From Armatimonadota bacterium (GTDB lineage: Bacteria > Armatimonadota > JAAZEB01), in contig DUUU01000161.1 of assembly GCA_012841485.1 (NCBI GenBank), forward strand, positions 1 through 17,754: a stretch of 17,754 nucleotides of DNA, written 5' to 3'. Below, in pieces: positions 1 through 6,916 of this stretch. The position numbers and the translations under genes are program-made. The notes under the pieces are model-generated. The model made no database searches. It was not told where the DNA came from and saw nothing but the letters and a program-made list of their open reading frames with translations. Position 1 is the stretch's first letter, and each line of letters begins with the position of its first letter.

Positions 1-808
1 CCTCCATCATCTCCGCCTGACTGCGCACGAAGAAGTCATCCTCGCCCCCCGCCGCGATGCGGTGGCGGCGGCGCAGCACCCGGCTGATCATATCGATGGC
101 CTCTTCGGACTGTCTCATCTCCGTCACCTGCACGCTGATCATGCGCAGGTATTCCATGCCGAAGAGGCGGCGCATGGCGGTGGTGTAGGGCACGAAGATC
201 TGATCGTCGGGGTTCATCCAGCCCTGGGTGCCTTTGGCCTTCATGACGCCCAGCACCTGGAAGGTATTGCCCGCGATGCGGATCCGCTTGCCCACCGGGT
301 TCTGTTGCCCGAAGAGGTTCGTGGCCGTGTCTGGGCCAATGACGCAGACGCGGCGCATCGCCTCGACATCGCTTTGAGAGAAGAAGCGCCCGCGCTCGAC
401 GGTGAAGTTGCGGATCTCGCAGTAGTCGGCGCCGGTGCCCTGAATCGAGACGTTGGTGTTGGCGTTGTGATACTTCACCTGTTCGGCCCGGCTCACTTCA
501 GGCGAGACGCGCACGATGGGCGGTCCGAGCTTCGCAATCGCCTCGGCATCTCCTACCGTCAGCGACTGGCTGCTGCCGAATCCACCTCTCACCCGGCCTT
601 GCCGCGACTGCCCGGGAATCACCATCAGGCTGTTGGTGCCCATCGCCTCGATGCGCTTCATCGTATCGGCGCGCGCGCCCTGGGCAATGGCCATCATCGC
701 GATCACCGCCGCGACCCCGATGATCACGCCGAGCATGGTCAGCGCCGAGCGCATCTTGTTCGCGGCGAGACCCGTGAGGGCCACACGCATGCTCTCCCAC
801 AGGTTCAT
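1..808 (-). CDS. MacB-type ABC transporter permease (partial, C-terminus outside window)
   Basis: This is the inner-membrane permease of a MacAB-type tripartite exporter. Reading the minus strand from ATG at 808 gives 269 open codons up to the window edge. The N-terminus ([20 protein letters not shown]) is the classic MacB_PCD start: a short amphipathic stretch, then a first membrane helix (about residues 21-45). A large periplasmic domain follows, with the family-typical stretches FTVERGRFF and NPVGKRIRI. The remaining three membrane helices and the C-terminus lie beyond base 1. The start codon overlaps the stop of the ATPase gene (ATGA, 805-808), so the two are translationally coupled. Unlike E. 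coli MacB, the ATPase and permease are separate polypeptides, as in many LolCDE/YtrF-like systems. The family is clear; the exported substrate is unknown. Confidence 0.93.
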   Translation of the reverse strand, partial: MNLWESMRVALTGLAANKMRSALTMLGVIIGVAAVIAMMAIAQGARADTMKRIEAMGTNSLMVIPGQSRQGRVRGGFGSSQSLTVGDAEAIAKLGPPIVRVSPEVSRAEQVKYHNANTNVSIQGTGADYCEIRNFTVERGRFFSQSDVEAMRRVCVIGPDTATNLFGQQNPVGKRIRIAGNTFQVLGVMKAKGTQGWMNPDDQIFVPYTTAMRRLFGMEYLRMISVQVTEMRQSEEAIDMISRVLRRRHRIAAGGEDDFFVRSQAEMME

Positions 809-1536
809 TGCTCTTCCTCCACGGGCAACTGGCGCAGCACTTCCACGGCATCGAGGGGCTCGCTCACTCGCTCATCGCTCAGAACCTGGCCATCACGGAA
901 GCGCACCACGCGCTTGCAGTGCGCGGCGATATCGGGCTCATGCGTGACCAGGATCACGGTCTTTCCGTGGCGGTTGAGATCCTGGAAGATCGCCATGATC
1001 TCCTCGCCGGTGCGCGTATCCAGGTTGCCGGTGGGTTCGTCACCCAGCAGGATCACCGGGTCGTTGACCAGCGCGCGGGCGACTGCCACGCGCTGTTGCT
1101 GCCCGCCCGAGAGCTCGTTGGGCTGGTGGTGAATCCGGTCGGCAAGGCCCACGACCTCGAGTGCCCACTGGGCGCGCTCCTGCCGCTGCGCGCGCGGCAC
1201 GCCAGCGTAGAGCATCGGGATCTCCACGTTGTGCAGCGCCGTGGTGCGCGGCAGCAGGTTGAACTTCTGGAAGACGAAGCCGATCTTCCGGTTGCGGATC
1301 GCCGCCAGCCCATCATCATCCAGGCTTCCCACATCGACGCCATCCAGCCGGTAGCTTCCCTCGTCCGCCGAGTCGAGGCAACCCAGGATGTTCATCAGCG
1401 TCGATTTGCCCGATCCGGAAGGACCCATGATGGCGACCATATCGCCCGCGTCGATGGTGAGCGTGATTCCGCGCAGGGCATGCACGGAGACCTCTCCCAT
1501 TTGATACGTCTTGCGGATCTCGCGAATCTCGATCAT
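805..1536 (-). CDS. MacB/LolD-type ABC transporter ATP-binding protein
   Basis: This 243-residue ATPase powers the adjacent permease. All the motifs of a functional ABC ATPase are visible: Walker [10 protein letters not shown] (38-46), Q-loop Q90, signature LSGGQ (142-146), Walker B VILLGDE (161-167), D-loop NLD (171-173) and H-loop His199. The LNR-type helical region and [20 protein letters not shown] are typical of the MacB/LolD subfamily rather than importers. The ATG at 1536 has a purine-rich AGGAAG upstream. It lies 13 bp after the macA-like stop, and its own stop overlaps the permease start by 4 bp, so adaptor, ATPase and permease form one operon. The family call is very secure; drug, peptide or lipoprotein substrates are all possible. 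Confidence 0.95.
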   Translation of the reverse strand: MIEIREIRKTYQMGEVSVHALRGITLTIDAGDMVAIMGPSGSGKSTLMNILGCLDSADEGSYRLDGVDVGSLDDDGLAAIRNRKIGFVFQKFNLLPRTTALHNVEIPMLYAGVPRAQRQERAQWALEVVGLADRIHHQPNELSGGQQQRVAVARALVNDPVILLGDEPTGNLDTRTGEEIMAIFQDLNRHGKTVILVTHEPDIAAHCKRVVRFRDGQVLSDERVSEPLDAVEVLRQLPVEEEQ

Positions 1537-1549
1537 CGGCCCCTTCTTC

Positions 1550-3430
1550 CTATCGGCCGCGAGGCATCCCGCCCATCGGACCGCGGCGACCTCCGCGCCC
1601 GCCGGTGCCCTGCTGGCCGCCTCCGGGACCCCTCCCCGCGTCTGGCATGATGACCGCGGTGACGACCGTCTCTCCCTCCTTCAAGCCCGAGCGGATCTCG
1701 ATGCTGCTGTCATCCGATAGGCCCGTCTCCACGGGGCGCTCGACCGGCGTGCCGCCCTCCAGCACGGTGACTGTCGGCTGGCCCTCGTCATCTTCCTGGA
1801 CCGCCTCGACGGGCACCACGAGGACTCCCAGCGCCTGGTCCACGCGGAACTCGCAGGAGGCGTTCATGGCGGGCTTCAGGCGCGTGTCCGGGTTCTCCAC
1901 CTCCACCGTGACTCTGACGGCCGTGACGTTCTGGACCGTCTCTGCCTGCGGGTAGATGCGGGTCACCTTGCCCTCGAAGTGCTCATCGGGATAGGCATCT
2001 ACGGTGATATCCACCTCCTGCCCAACCTCCACCGAGCCGATATCCGCCTCATCCACGAGGACGTCCACGAACATGCGGCTGATATCGCCGAGCTGCACGA
2101 TGCTGGTGCCCTGGGTCACGGCCGACATGCCGGAGGTGATCAGGGTGCCTTGCTCCACGTACTTCTGGAGGACGACGCCAGCGCGGGGTGCGGTGATCAC
2201 CGTTTGCTCATACTGAATGTTGGCGTTTTGCAGCCTCGCGTCGCTGCTGGCTACCTGGGCGCGGGCCGTCTCGATATCGGCCGCGCGAACCTGCACCTGG
2301 AGCGCGCTCGCGCGTGCGCTGGACAAGGCAGCCTCTGCCTGCTGTACTGCCGCGCGCGCGGCTGCCACGTCGTCCTGCTTCAGCTGGTCTTGCACCGTGC
2401 CGGCGCGCGCATTCTCCAACTGCGCCTTGGCCTGCGCCACGCGGGCCTTCGCCGCCGAGACCTGGGCCGACAGATCGGCATCCAGGGTCTCGAGGCGGCG
2501 CTGCGCGTTGGCGAGAGCGGCGCGGGCCTGATCCACGCGATGCCGGGCGCTCTGAAGGCTGGAGGCTTGCTGGTCCTCCAGGGTGTCCATCTTCTCTTTC
2601 GCGGTTGCCGCCTGAGCCACGGCGAGCTCGTGGCGGTTTTCGGCCTCCTCCACAGCACTCTGGGCGATGAAGCCCTGGGCGCGCAGTTCCCGCTGGCGCT
2701 TCAGGTTCTTGGCCGCGATCTCGACGTTGGCCTGGGCCTGGTCGTAGGCGGCCTGTGCCTGGGCGCGCTCCTGAGGAAGCGTCGCCTTCTCCAGCATTCG
2801 GAGGTTTTCCTCCGCGGTTGCCAGGCTGGCGCGGGCTTCATCATGCGCCGATTTCACGCTGGCGCGTGTCTGGGGCACCGTCGCCGTCTCCAGCTGGCGC
2901 AGCGCCTGGATAGCCGAGTCGTAGGCGGCCTGTGCCTGGGCGATGCTGCTCTTCGTCAGGTTTGGCTGGACCTTGGCCTGCTTTTCGGCCTGCGCAAGCC
3001 GCGCTCGCGCGGATCTCAGCGCCTCCTCGGCCTGGCGAATCTGCGCCTCGCTCTGCAGCTTCTGCAGGTGCAGGTTCGTGTTCGCCTGCTCCACCCTTGC
3101 CCGCGAGGCGGTCGCGTCCGCCTGGGCCGTGCGCACATTGGCGAGCGTGTCGGTCGGGTCAATCTTGGCGATCAACTGTCCCGGCTTCACCACGCTGCCG
3201 ACATCTACCGCCAGCACGTCCACCCGGCCGCCGGCTCGCGACTTGATATCCACCGTGGTCAGTGGCTGAAGCGTTCCGGTGGCGCTAACTGTGACCGTAA
3301 TGTCACCGCGCTCTACTCGGGCGGTGCGGAAGTCCGGCCTCTGCTCCGAGCCAACCCGGGCGCGTAGCGCCAGGATGCCGCCAGCGACGACGCCAGCGAG
3401 GATCAGGACAGGGATGAGTTTCCTTCGCAT
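1550..3430 (-). CDS. MacA-like periplasmic adaptor (HlyD/RND-MFP family) with an extended coiled-coil hairpin
   Basis: The adaptor links the inner-membrane ABC pump to the TolC channel. I chose ATG 3430 ([13 protein letters not shown]) because a strong GGAG lies 5-9 nt upstream and it begins a proper membrane anchor (residues 4-23); the reading frame is open 11 codons further upstream. The order of parts is anchor, first biotinyl-lipoyl half (about 42-92), a very Ala/Gln-rich alpha-helical hairpin (about 98-405), second lipoyl half ([17 protein letters not shown], from 412), beta-barrel and membrane-proximal domains (450-595), then a Gly/Arg-rich tail (598-626). At 626 residues it is far longer than the roughly 370 of E. 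coli MacA. Nearly all the excess is hairpin, which contains an internal duplication with a 59-residue offset (residues 164 and 223). The gene sits between tolC (105 bp upstream) and the ATPase (13 bp downstream). Confidence 0.93.
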   Translation of the reverse strand: MRRKLIPVLILAGVVAGGILALRARVGSEQRPDFRTARVERGDITVTVSATGTLQPLTTVDIKSRAGGRVDVLAVDVGSVVKPGQLIAKIDPTDTLANVRTAQADATASRARVEQANTNLHLQKLQSEAQIRQAEEALRSARARLAQAEKQAKVQPNLTKSSIAQAQAAYDSAIQALRQLETATVPQTRASVKSAHDEARASLATAEENLRMLEKATLPQERAQAQAAYDQAQANVEIAAKNLKRQRELRAQGFIAQSAVEEAENRHELAVAQAATAKEKMDTLEDQQASSLQSARHRVDQARAALANAQRRLETLDADLSAQVSAAKARVAQAKAQLENARAGTVQDQLKQDDVAAARAAVQQAEAALSSARASALQVQVRAADIETARAQVASSDARLQNANIQYEQTVITAPRAGVVLQKYVEQGTLITSGMSAVTQGTSIVQLGDISRMFVDVLVDEADIGSVEVGQEVDITVDAYPDEHFEGKVTRIYPQAETVQNVTAVRVTVEVENPDTRLKPAMNASCEFRVDQALGVLVVPVEAVQEDDEGQPTVTVLEGGTPVERPVETGLSDDSSIEIRSGLKEGETVVTAVIMPDAGRGPGGGQQGTGGRGGRRGPMGGMPRGR

Positions 3431-3535
3431 ATTTTCTCCTCGGTATGGGAGTATGGAGAGCATAGAGCTTCTAGAATCATCGATACGGCATCGGGCGTTT
3501 GCCCATTGCGCCGGCCGCTCTCCCCACGCGCATCG

Positions 3536-4972
3536 CTAGAGGGCTCCGATGGCCCGTTCAAGCTGCGTCCGGGCCAGCAGGTAGTCGTAGCGCGCGCTGA
3601 TCGCCTGCAGCTCCGCGTTGCTGAAGGCGACCTGGGCATCGACAATCTCGATCGGGATGGCCAGACCCTGCTTGTAGCGTGCCTCGGCCACCTCCAGGTT
3701 TTTGCTCGCCATCGCCACGCTCGCCTCGGCGGCGGCGATCCGCTCGCGCGTGCTGGTCATCGCCAGGTGCGCCTGCTCCACTTCCGCGGCGATATCACGG
3801 ATCACCTGTCGCTCCTGTTCCTCGGCCGAGCGCAGATTCGCCCGGGCGGCATCCACCTGGGCGCGGTCGGCACGGTCGAAGAGACTCCAGGAGAGCGTCG
3901 CCGACAGGCTCCACTGGTTGGGGTTGAATGTGCCGGCAAAACCGCGGTCGAGGTTACCCCCGACGTTGAACTGTGGCTTCAGGTTGAGGCGCGCCAGGTC
4001 AAGCCCGGCCTGCTGCTGCGTGAGTGCCGCCTTTGCCTGGCGAAGCTCCGGCCGGCGCTCGGCTGCCTCTTTGAGGCAGACCTCCAGGGTGGGAGGATCG
4101 GCAATCTCCTCTGGGAGATCGGTGATCTGGGGCACGCCGCCTGGCTCTATGCCCATGGCGTTGCGTAGCGCGGATCCGGCGACGCGCACCTCATTGGCTG
4201 CCCTGATCTTCTCGACACGCGCGTTGGCGATCTGCACCTCGATGGGGTAGATCTCCACCTCCGCGGCAGCGCCCGCCTTGATCCGAGCCTCGACCATCTC
4301 CTTCTGCGCCTCTGCTTGCGAAAGCTTCCGCTCGGCAACCGCCTGCGCGCGCTGCGCGCGCAGCAGTTCGAGATAGGCGCTGGTCACCTGATAGACCAGG
4401 CCCTGGCGGGTGCGATCCAGGGCCGCCTGCGCGCTCTCCTCTCCCGCGCGTGCCCGGCGCACGTTCTGGCGCTGCACGCCGCCATCCCAGAAGGTGACGC
4501 CCAGCCGGAGCAGGTTCTGATGGCTCGAACGATCCGTTCCCTGACGCTCCGTCTCGGTGTATCCCTCGGTGTGGGTGGATTGCAGCGAGAGCTTCGGGTA
4601 GAAAAGCGAAGACGAGGCGCTACGCCTCTGGGCCTCGGCGGCGCTCACGTTCTCCTGCGCGGAGAGGATATCGCCGTGCTGCTCCAAAGCCGTGCGGATG
4701 CACGATTCCAAGGTCCACGCCGGGGTTGCCGTTTCTGCGGCTGCCGCTGGGTGGCGAGCCAGCAACCCCCAGACGCAGAGGCAGAGGAGCGCCGGCACCC
4801 AGCACCAGCGGGTGTGCCTTCGCCAGCGCGCGGCGGTGGTCGTTGCCCCGTGGCACCTTCCGGCAAGGGACACGAGCGATTCCTCTCCTACCGGCGGCGC
4901 CCAGCATCCAGCAATGCGACCCACGAGGCCGGTCTCATGGCCCCGCAGGGGTGGTCGGTTCCTGTTCGGCAT
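3536..4972 (-). CDS. TolC-family outer-membrane efflux protein
   Basis: This is the outer-membrane exit duct for the MacAB-like pump. Two homologous OEP halves are visible, each starting with the usual pattern: TLESCIRTALEQHGDILSA near the N-terminus, and TLEVCLKEAAERRPELRQA about 200 residues later. Long Ala/Gln/Glu-rich helices and beta segments (FYPKLSLQS, LKPQFNVGGNL, SLSATLSWSLF) follow. A signal peptide is present (WVPALLCLCVWGLLA, then an Ala-rich cleavage region). The start is uncertain. ATG 4972 (478 aa) has a strong GAGGAGGT at 4986-4993 but 13 nt away, and it leaves an unusually long n-region before the signal helix. GTG 4873 (445 aa) has GAGAGG 8 nt upstream and gives a normal signal peptide. 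I list the longer form. It is the first gene of the efflux operon, preceded by the 5058-5090 promoter. Confidence 0.92.
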   Translation of the reverse strand: MPNRNRPPLRGHETGLVGRIAGCWAPPVGEESLVSLAGRCHGATTTAARWRRHTRWCWVPALLCLCVWGLLARHPAAAAETATPAWTLESCIRTALEQHGDILSAQENVSAAEAQRRSASSSLFYPKLSLQSTHTEGYTETERQGTDRSSHQNLLRLGVTFWDGGVQRQNVRRARAGEESAQAALDRTRQGLVYQVTSAYLELLRAQRAQAVAERKLSQAEAQKEMVEARIKAGAAAEVEIYPIEVQIANARVEKIRAANEVRVAGSALRNAMGIEPGGVPQITDLPEEIADPPTLEVCLKEAAERRPELRQAKAALTQQQAGLDLARLNLKPQFNVGGNLDRGFAGTFNPNQWSLSATLSWSLFDRADRAQVDAARANLRSAEEQERQVIRDIAAEVEQAHLAMTSTRERIAAAEASVAMASKNLEVAEARYKQGLAIPIEIVDAQVAFSNAELQAISARYDYLLARTQLERAIGAL

Positions 4973-5057
4973 CGTTTGCTTCCCTTACCTCCTCATCGGT
5001 CCTGGCCCTCATGGCCGTCGTGGGTATCGGTTGCCTCCCCCAGGAAGGCTTGCTTAG

Positions 5058-5090
5058 ATCCTACCAGGCAAAGATGAAGCAATCATGAAG
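5058..5090 (-). promoter_or_regulatory. Predicted activator-dependent promoter of the tolC-macA-macB operon
   Basis: Read towards tolC on the minus strand: CTTCAT (5090-5085), 5 nt, CTTCAT (5079-5074), 10 nt, then the -10-like TAGGAT (5063-5058). The half-sites are perfect direct repeats with an 11-bp period, as for OmpR/PhoB-family regulators. No good -35 is present where the repeat sits, so the promoter would depend on the activator. The same 33-bp layout occurs at 6249-6281 and 6825-6857. The predicted start near 5051 leaves a leader of about 78 nt to ATG 4972. Confidence 0.72.
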
Positions 5091-5318
5091 CAGAGCGGGA
5101 ACCGGTCATCTCTCAGCCGCGCGCCGGCGTCGATACCATGAACGAAAGGAACGGATGCGGATGCGGAGGGCGACCCATAGGCGCGTGGTCTATCACCGCG
5201 CGCCTGTGTCAATACCACGGATGGAGGGGCCGGACACGGATGGGTCAGGCGCGCTTGCCCGGGATTGTGCGCTCGAGCGAGACGCTCTCAGAGGACCGCG
5301 AAGCGGTTCGACATCCCA
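5091..5318. other. Gene-free stretch with a degenerate direct repeat
   Basis: I see no convincing gene here. An open frame at 5138-5470 on the + strand has a biased Arg/Gly/Pro composition, no ribosome-binding site and no recognisable domain. Two imperfect copies of a segment start with an identical CCGCGCGCC, at 5117 and at 5196 (79-bp offset). Each continues into a related phrase, GTCGATACCATGAACG and GTCAATACCACGGATG. They look like remnants of a non-coding tandem repeat. Confidence 0.45.
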
Positions 5319-5492
5319 GCCCAGGGTCTCCTGACCCTGGGCCTCGTGGCCGGCCCTCTCTCAGAACCCCAACGCGGGTCCGACTATGCGTGATAGGGTT
5401 TGTGCAACCTCTTCGATATCGTGGTTACTTACTGCGGTGCATGACCCAGGGTGCGGACACCCTGGGCTGAGTTGTGTGGCCCCTTCGGGGCC
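5319..5492. repeat. REP-like cluster of three hairpins with a shared CCCAGGGT core
   Basis: Three inverted repeats lie within 175 bp. The first is a perfect 10-bp stem (5319-5328 with 5333-5342, loop TCCT) with arms GCCCAGGGTC and GACCCTGGGC. The second is a perfect 9-bp stem (5445-5453 with 5458-5466, loop CGGA) with arms CCCAGGGTG and CACCCTGGG. The third is GGCCCC-TTC-GGGGCC (5478-5492). The first two share the CCCAGGGT/ACCCTGGG core with different closing bases and loops, which suggests copies of one mobile or dispersed element. Similar CCCAGGGT plus CCCCTTCGGGG arrangements are, from memory, common in intergenic DNA of PVC-type genomes, but I could not check this. Confidence 0.6.
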
Positions 5493-5500
5493 GGGAGTCT

Positions 5501-5534
5501 GGCCGGGGGGCGGCGGGTTACCGGCCCCCCGGCC
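5501..5534 (-). terminator. Likely terminator hairpin after the Spy-like gene
   Basis: GGCCGGGGGGC (5501-5511) pairs perfectly with GCCCCCCGGCC (5524-5534), an 11-bp all-GC stem with a 12-nt loop whose CGG/CCG ends could pair further. On the minus strand it begins 15 nt past the stop codon at 5550, the right place to end the Spy-like transcript. There is no T-run after it, so it is not a textbook intrinsic terminator; it may instead stabilise the 3' end. Confidence 0.6.
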
Positions 5535-5549
5535 GTAGTCGCTGGGTGA

Positions 5550-6152
5550 TCACTTCCGAAAGCGTGCCGCGCGCTGCTCGCGCAGCGTCTTCAGCTTCTG
5601 CTGCTGGTCCCGGGTGAGGACGTTGTTCATCTGGCGAGTGGTCTTCTCGCGAAGCGCCTGCGCGCGCTCGCGCGCCTGGTCGCGGGTCACCTTGCCGGAG
5701 CGAGCGTCCTGCATCAGCGAGCGCATCTCCGTGCGATGGGCATCGCGGATCTCCTGAAGCTTCTGCTCCTGCTTCGCCGTCAGGTTCAGCTCCTGCGTGA
5801 GGCGCCGGGCCTTGGCGCGGGGGCCACCCGTGCGGGGCTCTGCGCGGCGCCAGGCCATCCTCTTGCTGCGGGCATCGCGCATCTTGGAGAGTTGATCCCG
5901 CTGCTCCCGCGTGAGAATGGACGAGATCTCGGCCTCCATCTTCTTATGCAGCCCCTGGTGCTGTGAGTGGTACTTCTCGCGGACCGCTTTGATCTTCGTC
6001 TTCTGCGCATCCGTCAGGTTGAGCAGGGGGGCGCAGTGCATCTTCGGGCCCCGCCGGGGAGACATCCCTCTTCCCGGGCCATCGGCCCAGGCAAGGCTCG
6101 TGGCGAGAATCATGCTGGCGCCCATCAGCAGGGCGATCCGAGTCTTCTTCAT
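5550..6152 (-). CDS. Spy/CpxP-like periplasmic LTXXQ protein with a duplicated module
   Basis: Spy/CpxP-family proteins are small, highly charged, helical periplasmic proteins that act as chaperones or dampen envelope-stress or metal sensors. This 200-residue protein has a clear signal peptide (MKKTRIALL...LAWA, cleavage about residue 23). It carries four LTXXQ motifs: LTDAQ (46-50), LTREQ (80-84), LTAKQ (124-128) and LTRDQ (179-183). They fall into two similar halves, each running LNLT-Q to (I/V)LTR-Q. E. coli Spy and CpxP carry two such motifs, so this looks like an internal duplication or a fused pseudo-dimer. I chose ATG 6152 (MKK) because it opens the signal peptide and has GAGAGG about 10 nt upstream; the frame is open 10 codons further. 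It has its own promoter (6249-6281) and terminator (5501-5534). Its position next to a CusR/CpxR-type two-component system and an efflux operon fits a stress-buffer role. Confidence 0.88.
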   Translation of the reverse strand: MKKTRIALLMGASMILATSLAWADGPGRGMSPRRGPKMHCAPLLNLTDAQKTKIKAVREKYHSQHQGLHKKMEAEISSILTREQRDQLSKMRDARSKRMAWRRAEPRTGGPRAKARRLTQELNLTAKQEQKLQEIRDAHRTEMRSLMQDARSGKVTRDQARERAQALREKTTRQMNNVLTRDQQQKLKTLREQRAARFRK

Positions 6153-6248
6153 CGTCTTTATCCTCTCCCTCCGTAGCGTCATCGTGTTGCTCGACTGCGC
6201 GGTGGGCGCACCCGGTCCGATAGGGGCGACGCCTGGCAGCCTATGAAC

Positions 6249-6281
6249 AGTATAGCAAACAAATATGAAGTAATTATGAAG
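6249..6281 (-). promoter_or_regulatory. Predicted activator-dependent promoter of the Spy-like gene
   Basis: On the minus strand: CTTCAT (6281-6276), AATTA, CTTCAT (6270-6265), 10 nt, then TATACT (6254-6249), a near-consensus -10. The spacing is identical, base for base, to 5058-5090 and 6825-6857. A further related half-site, GTTCAT (6248-6243), lies just after the -10, exactly two 11-bp steps from the proximal repeat. The segment is conspicuously AT-rich for this window. The predicted leader is about 89 nt to ATG 6152. Confidence 0.78.
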
Positions 6282-6308
6282 CGGTCCGGCGAGACGCGGC
6301 GCGCGTTC

Positions 6309-6773
6309 CTAACGAGGCCCACCGCGGCCGGCGGGCACGTCTGGCGCGGCCGTTGGCGTTCCCACAGGCGCCTCGGTCGGAGGCCGTCTGGGGCGCTCCG
6401 TCGGCGCGATGCGGTTGAGGGGAGGGATGCCCAGGAGCGTTCCCACGATCACGGCCACCACGAGGCCGAGGGCCAGCGCGCATTCGCGCAGGTGGGACCG
6501 CGCCGCATTAGTGCGCCGTCTCACATAGGAGACGAGCACTTCCCAGTTGAGCCAGGTATGCGCCGCGGCGGCCAGGATCGCGAGAAAGCTGATGCTGGTA
6601 TGCACCGCGTTCCATGCTCCCCGGGTCAAACCCAGGAACTCGCGCGAGCCGATTGCGCGCCAGGCGTACAGCACCAGACCTGTGACTGTCAGCACGATGA
6701 AAGAGAGCAGTACAACAAAGGAAACGAACGCCCGAAAGGCTCTCCTGCGGCCTCCATCTCTCGAAACAGACAC
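6309..6773 (-). CDS. Small DUF4405-like membrane protein (cytochrome b-type fold)
   Basis: This is a 154-residue integral membrane protein. Three hydrophobic helices are visible (about 14-37, 55-80, 97-116), then a Pro/Ala/Gly-rich tail (from about 124). The block LSFIVLTVTGLVLY ... W-NAVHTSISF ... AHTWLNWEVL matches the DUF4405 pattern, a cytochrome b561-like family in which such histidines (here His58 and His72) may bind haem. Its function is unknown; some members occur with flavinylated extracytosolic electron-transfer proteins, but none is visible here. The start is GTG 6773, chosen because GGAGG sits 7 nt upstream. It has its own promoter (6825-6857) between the sensor kinase and the Spy-like gene, so it is likely co-regulated with the efflux system. 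Confidence 0.78.
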   Translation of the reverse strand: MSVSRDGGRRRAFRAFVSFVVLLSFIVLTVTGLVLYAWRAIGSREFLGLTRGAWNAVHTSISFLAILAAAAHTWLNWEVLVSYVRRRTNAARSHLRECALALGLVVAVIVGTLLGIPPLNRIAPTERPRRPPTEAPVGTPTAAPDVPAGRGGPR

Positions 6774-6824
6774 GGTCGAACCTCCTCTCCACGGCCCAGA
6801 TGGCTTGCATTAGGGCACGCTTCT

Positions 6825-6857
6825 ATGTTACCGTGGGATTATGAAGGAAGTGTGAAG
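6825..6857 (-). promoter_or_regulatory. Predicted activator-dependent promoter of the DUF4405-like gene
   Basis: On the minus strand: CTTCAC (6857-6852), ACTTC, CTTCAT (6846-6841), 10 nt, then TAACAT (6830-6825). One half-site base differs (T to C), but the 11-bp period and the 10-nt gap to the -10 match the other two sites. The predicted start near 6818 gives a leader of about 44 nt to GTG 6773. Confidence 0.7.
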
Positions 6858-6880
6858 CCCCGACGCGGGATCGCCGGGGC
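6857..6880 (-). terminator. Possible terminator hairpin after the sensor-kinase gene
   Basis: Read on the minus strand, a 9-bp stem (one G-U pair) forms between 6880-6872 and 6865-6857 with a 6-nt loop; the outer arms are GCCCCG and CGGGGC. It begins 36 nt past the kinase stop and ends at the first base of the next promoter box. That would insulate the regulator operon from the DUF4405 gene. No T-run follows. Confidence 0.42.
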
Positions 6881-6916
6881 GAAGCGTTGGCGGAGATGGC
6901 CGGCCCGGCCGGGGCG

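Noticed and set aside
1979..3367. 462-codon open frame on the + strand, antisense to the MacA-like gene
   Set aside because: It mirrors the Ala/Gln-rich coiled coil in a high-GC gene, has no recognisable domain or ribosome-binding site, and the minus-strand product is an unmistakable family member.
5138..5470. 110-codon open frame on the + strand in the tolC/Spy intergenic region
   Set aside because: It crosses two hairpins and a degenerate repeat, has no ribosome-binding site and no similarity I recognise; its open frame is likely compositional.
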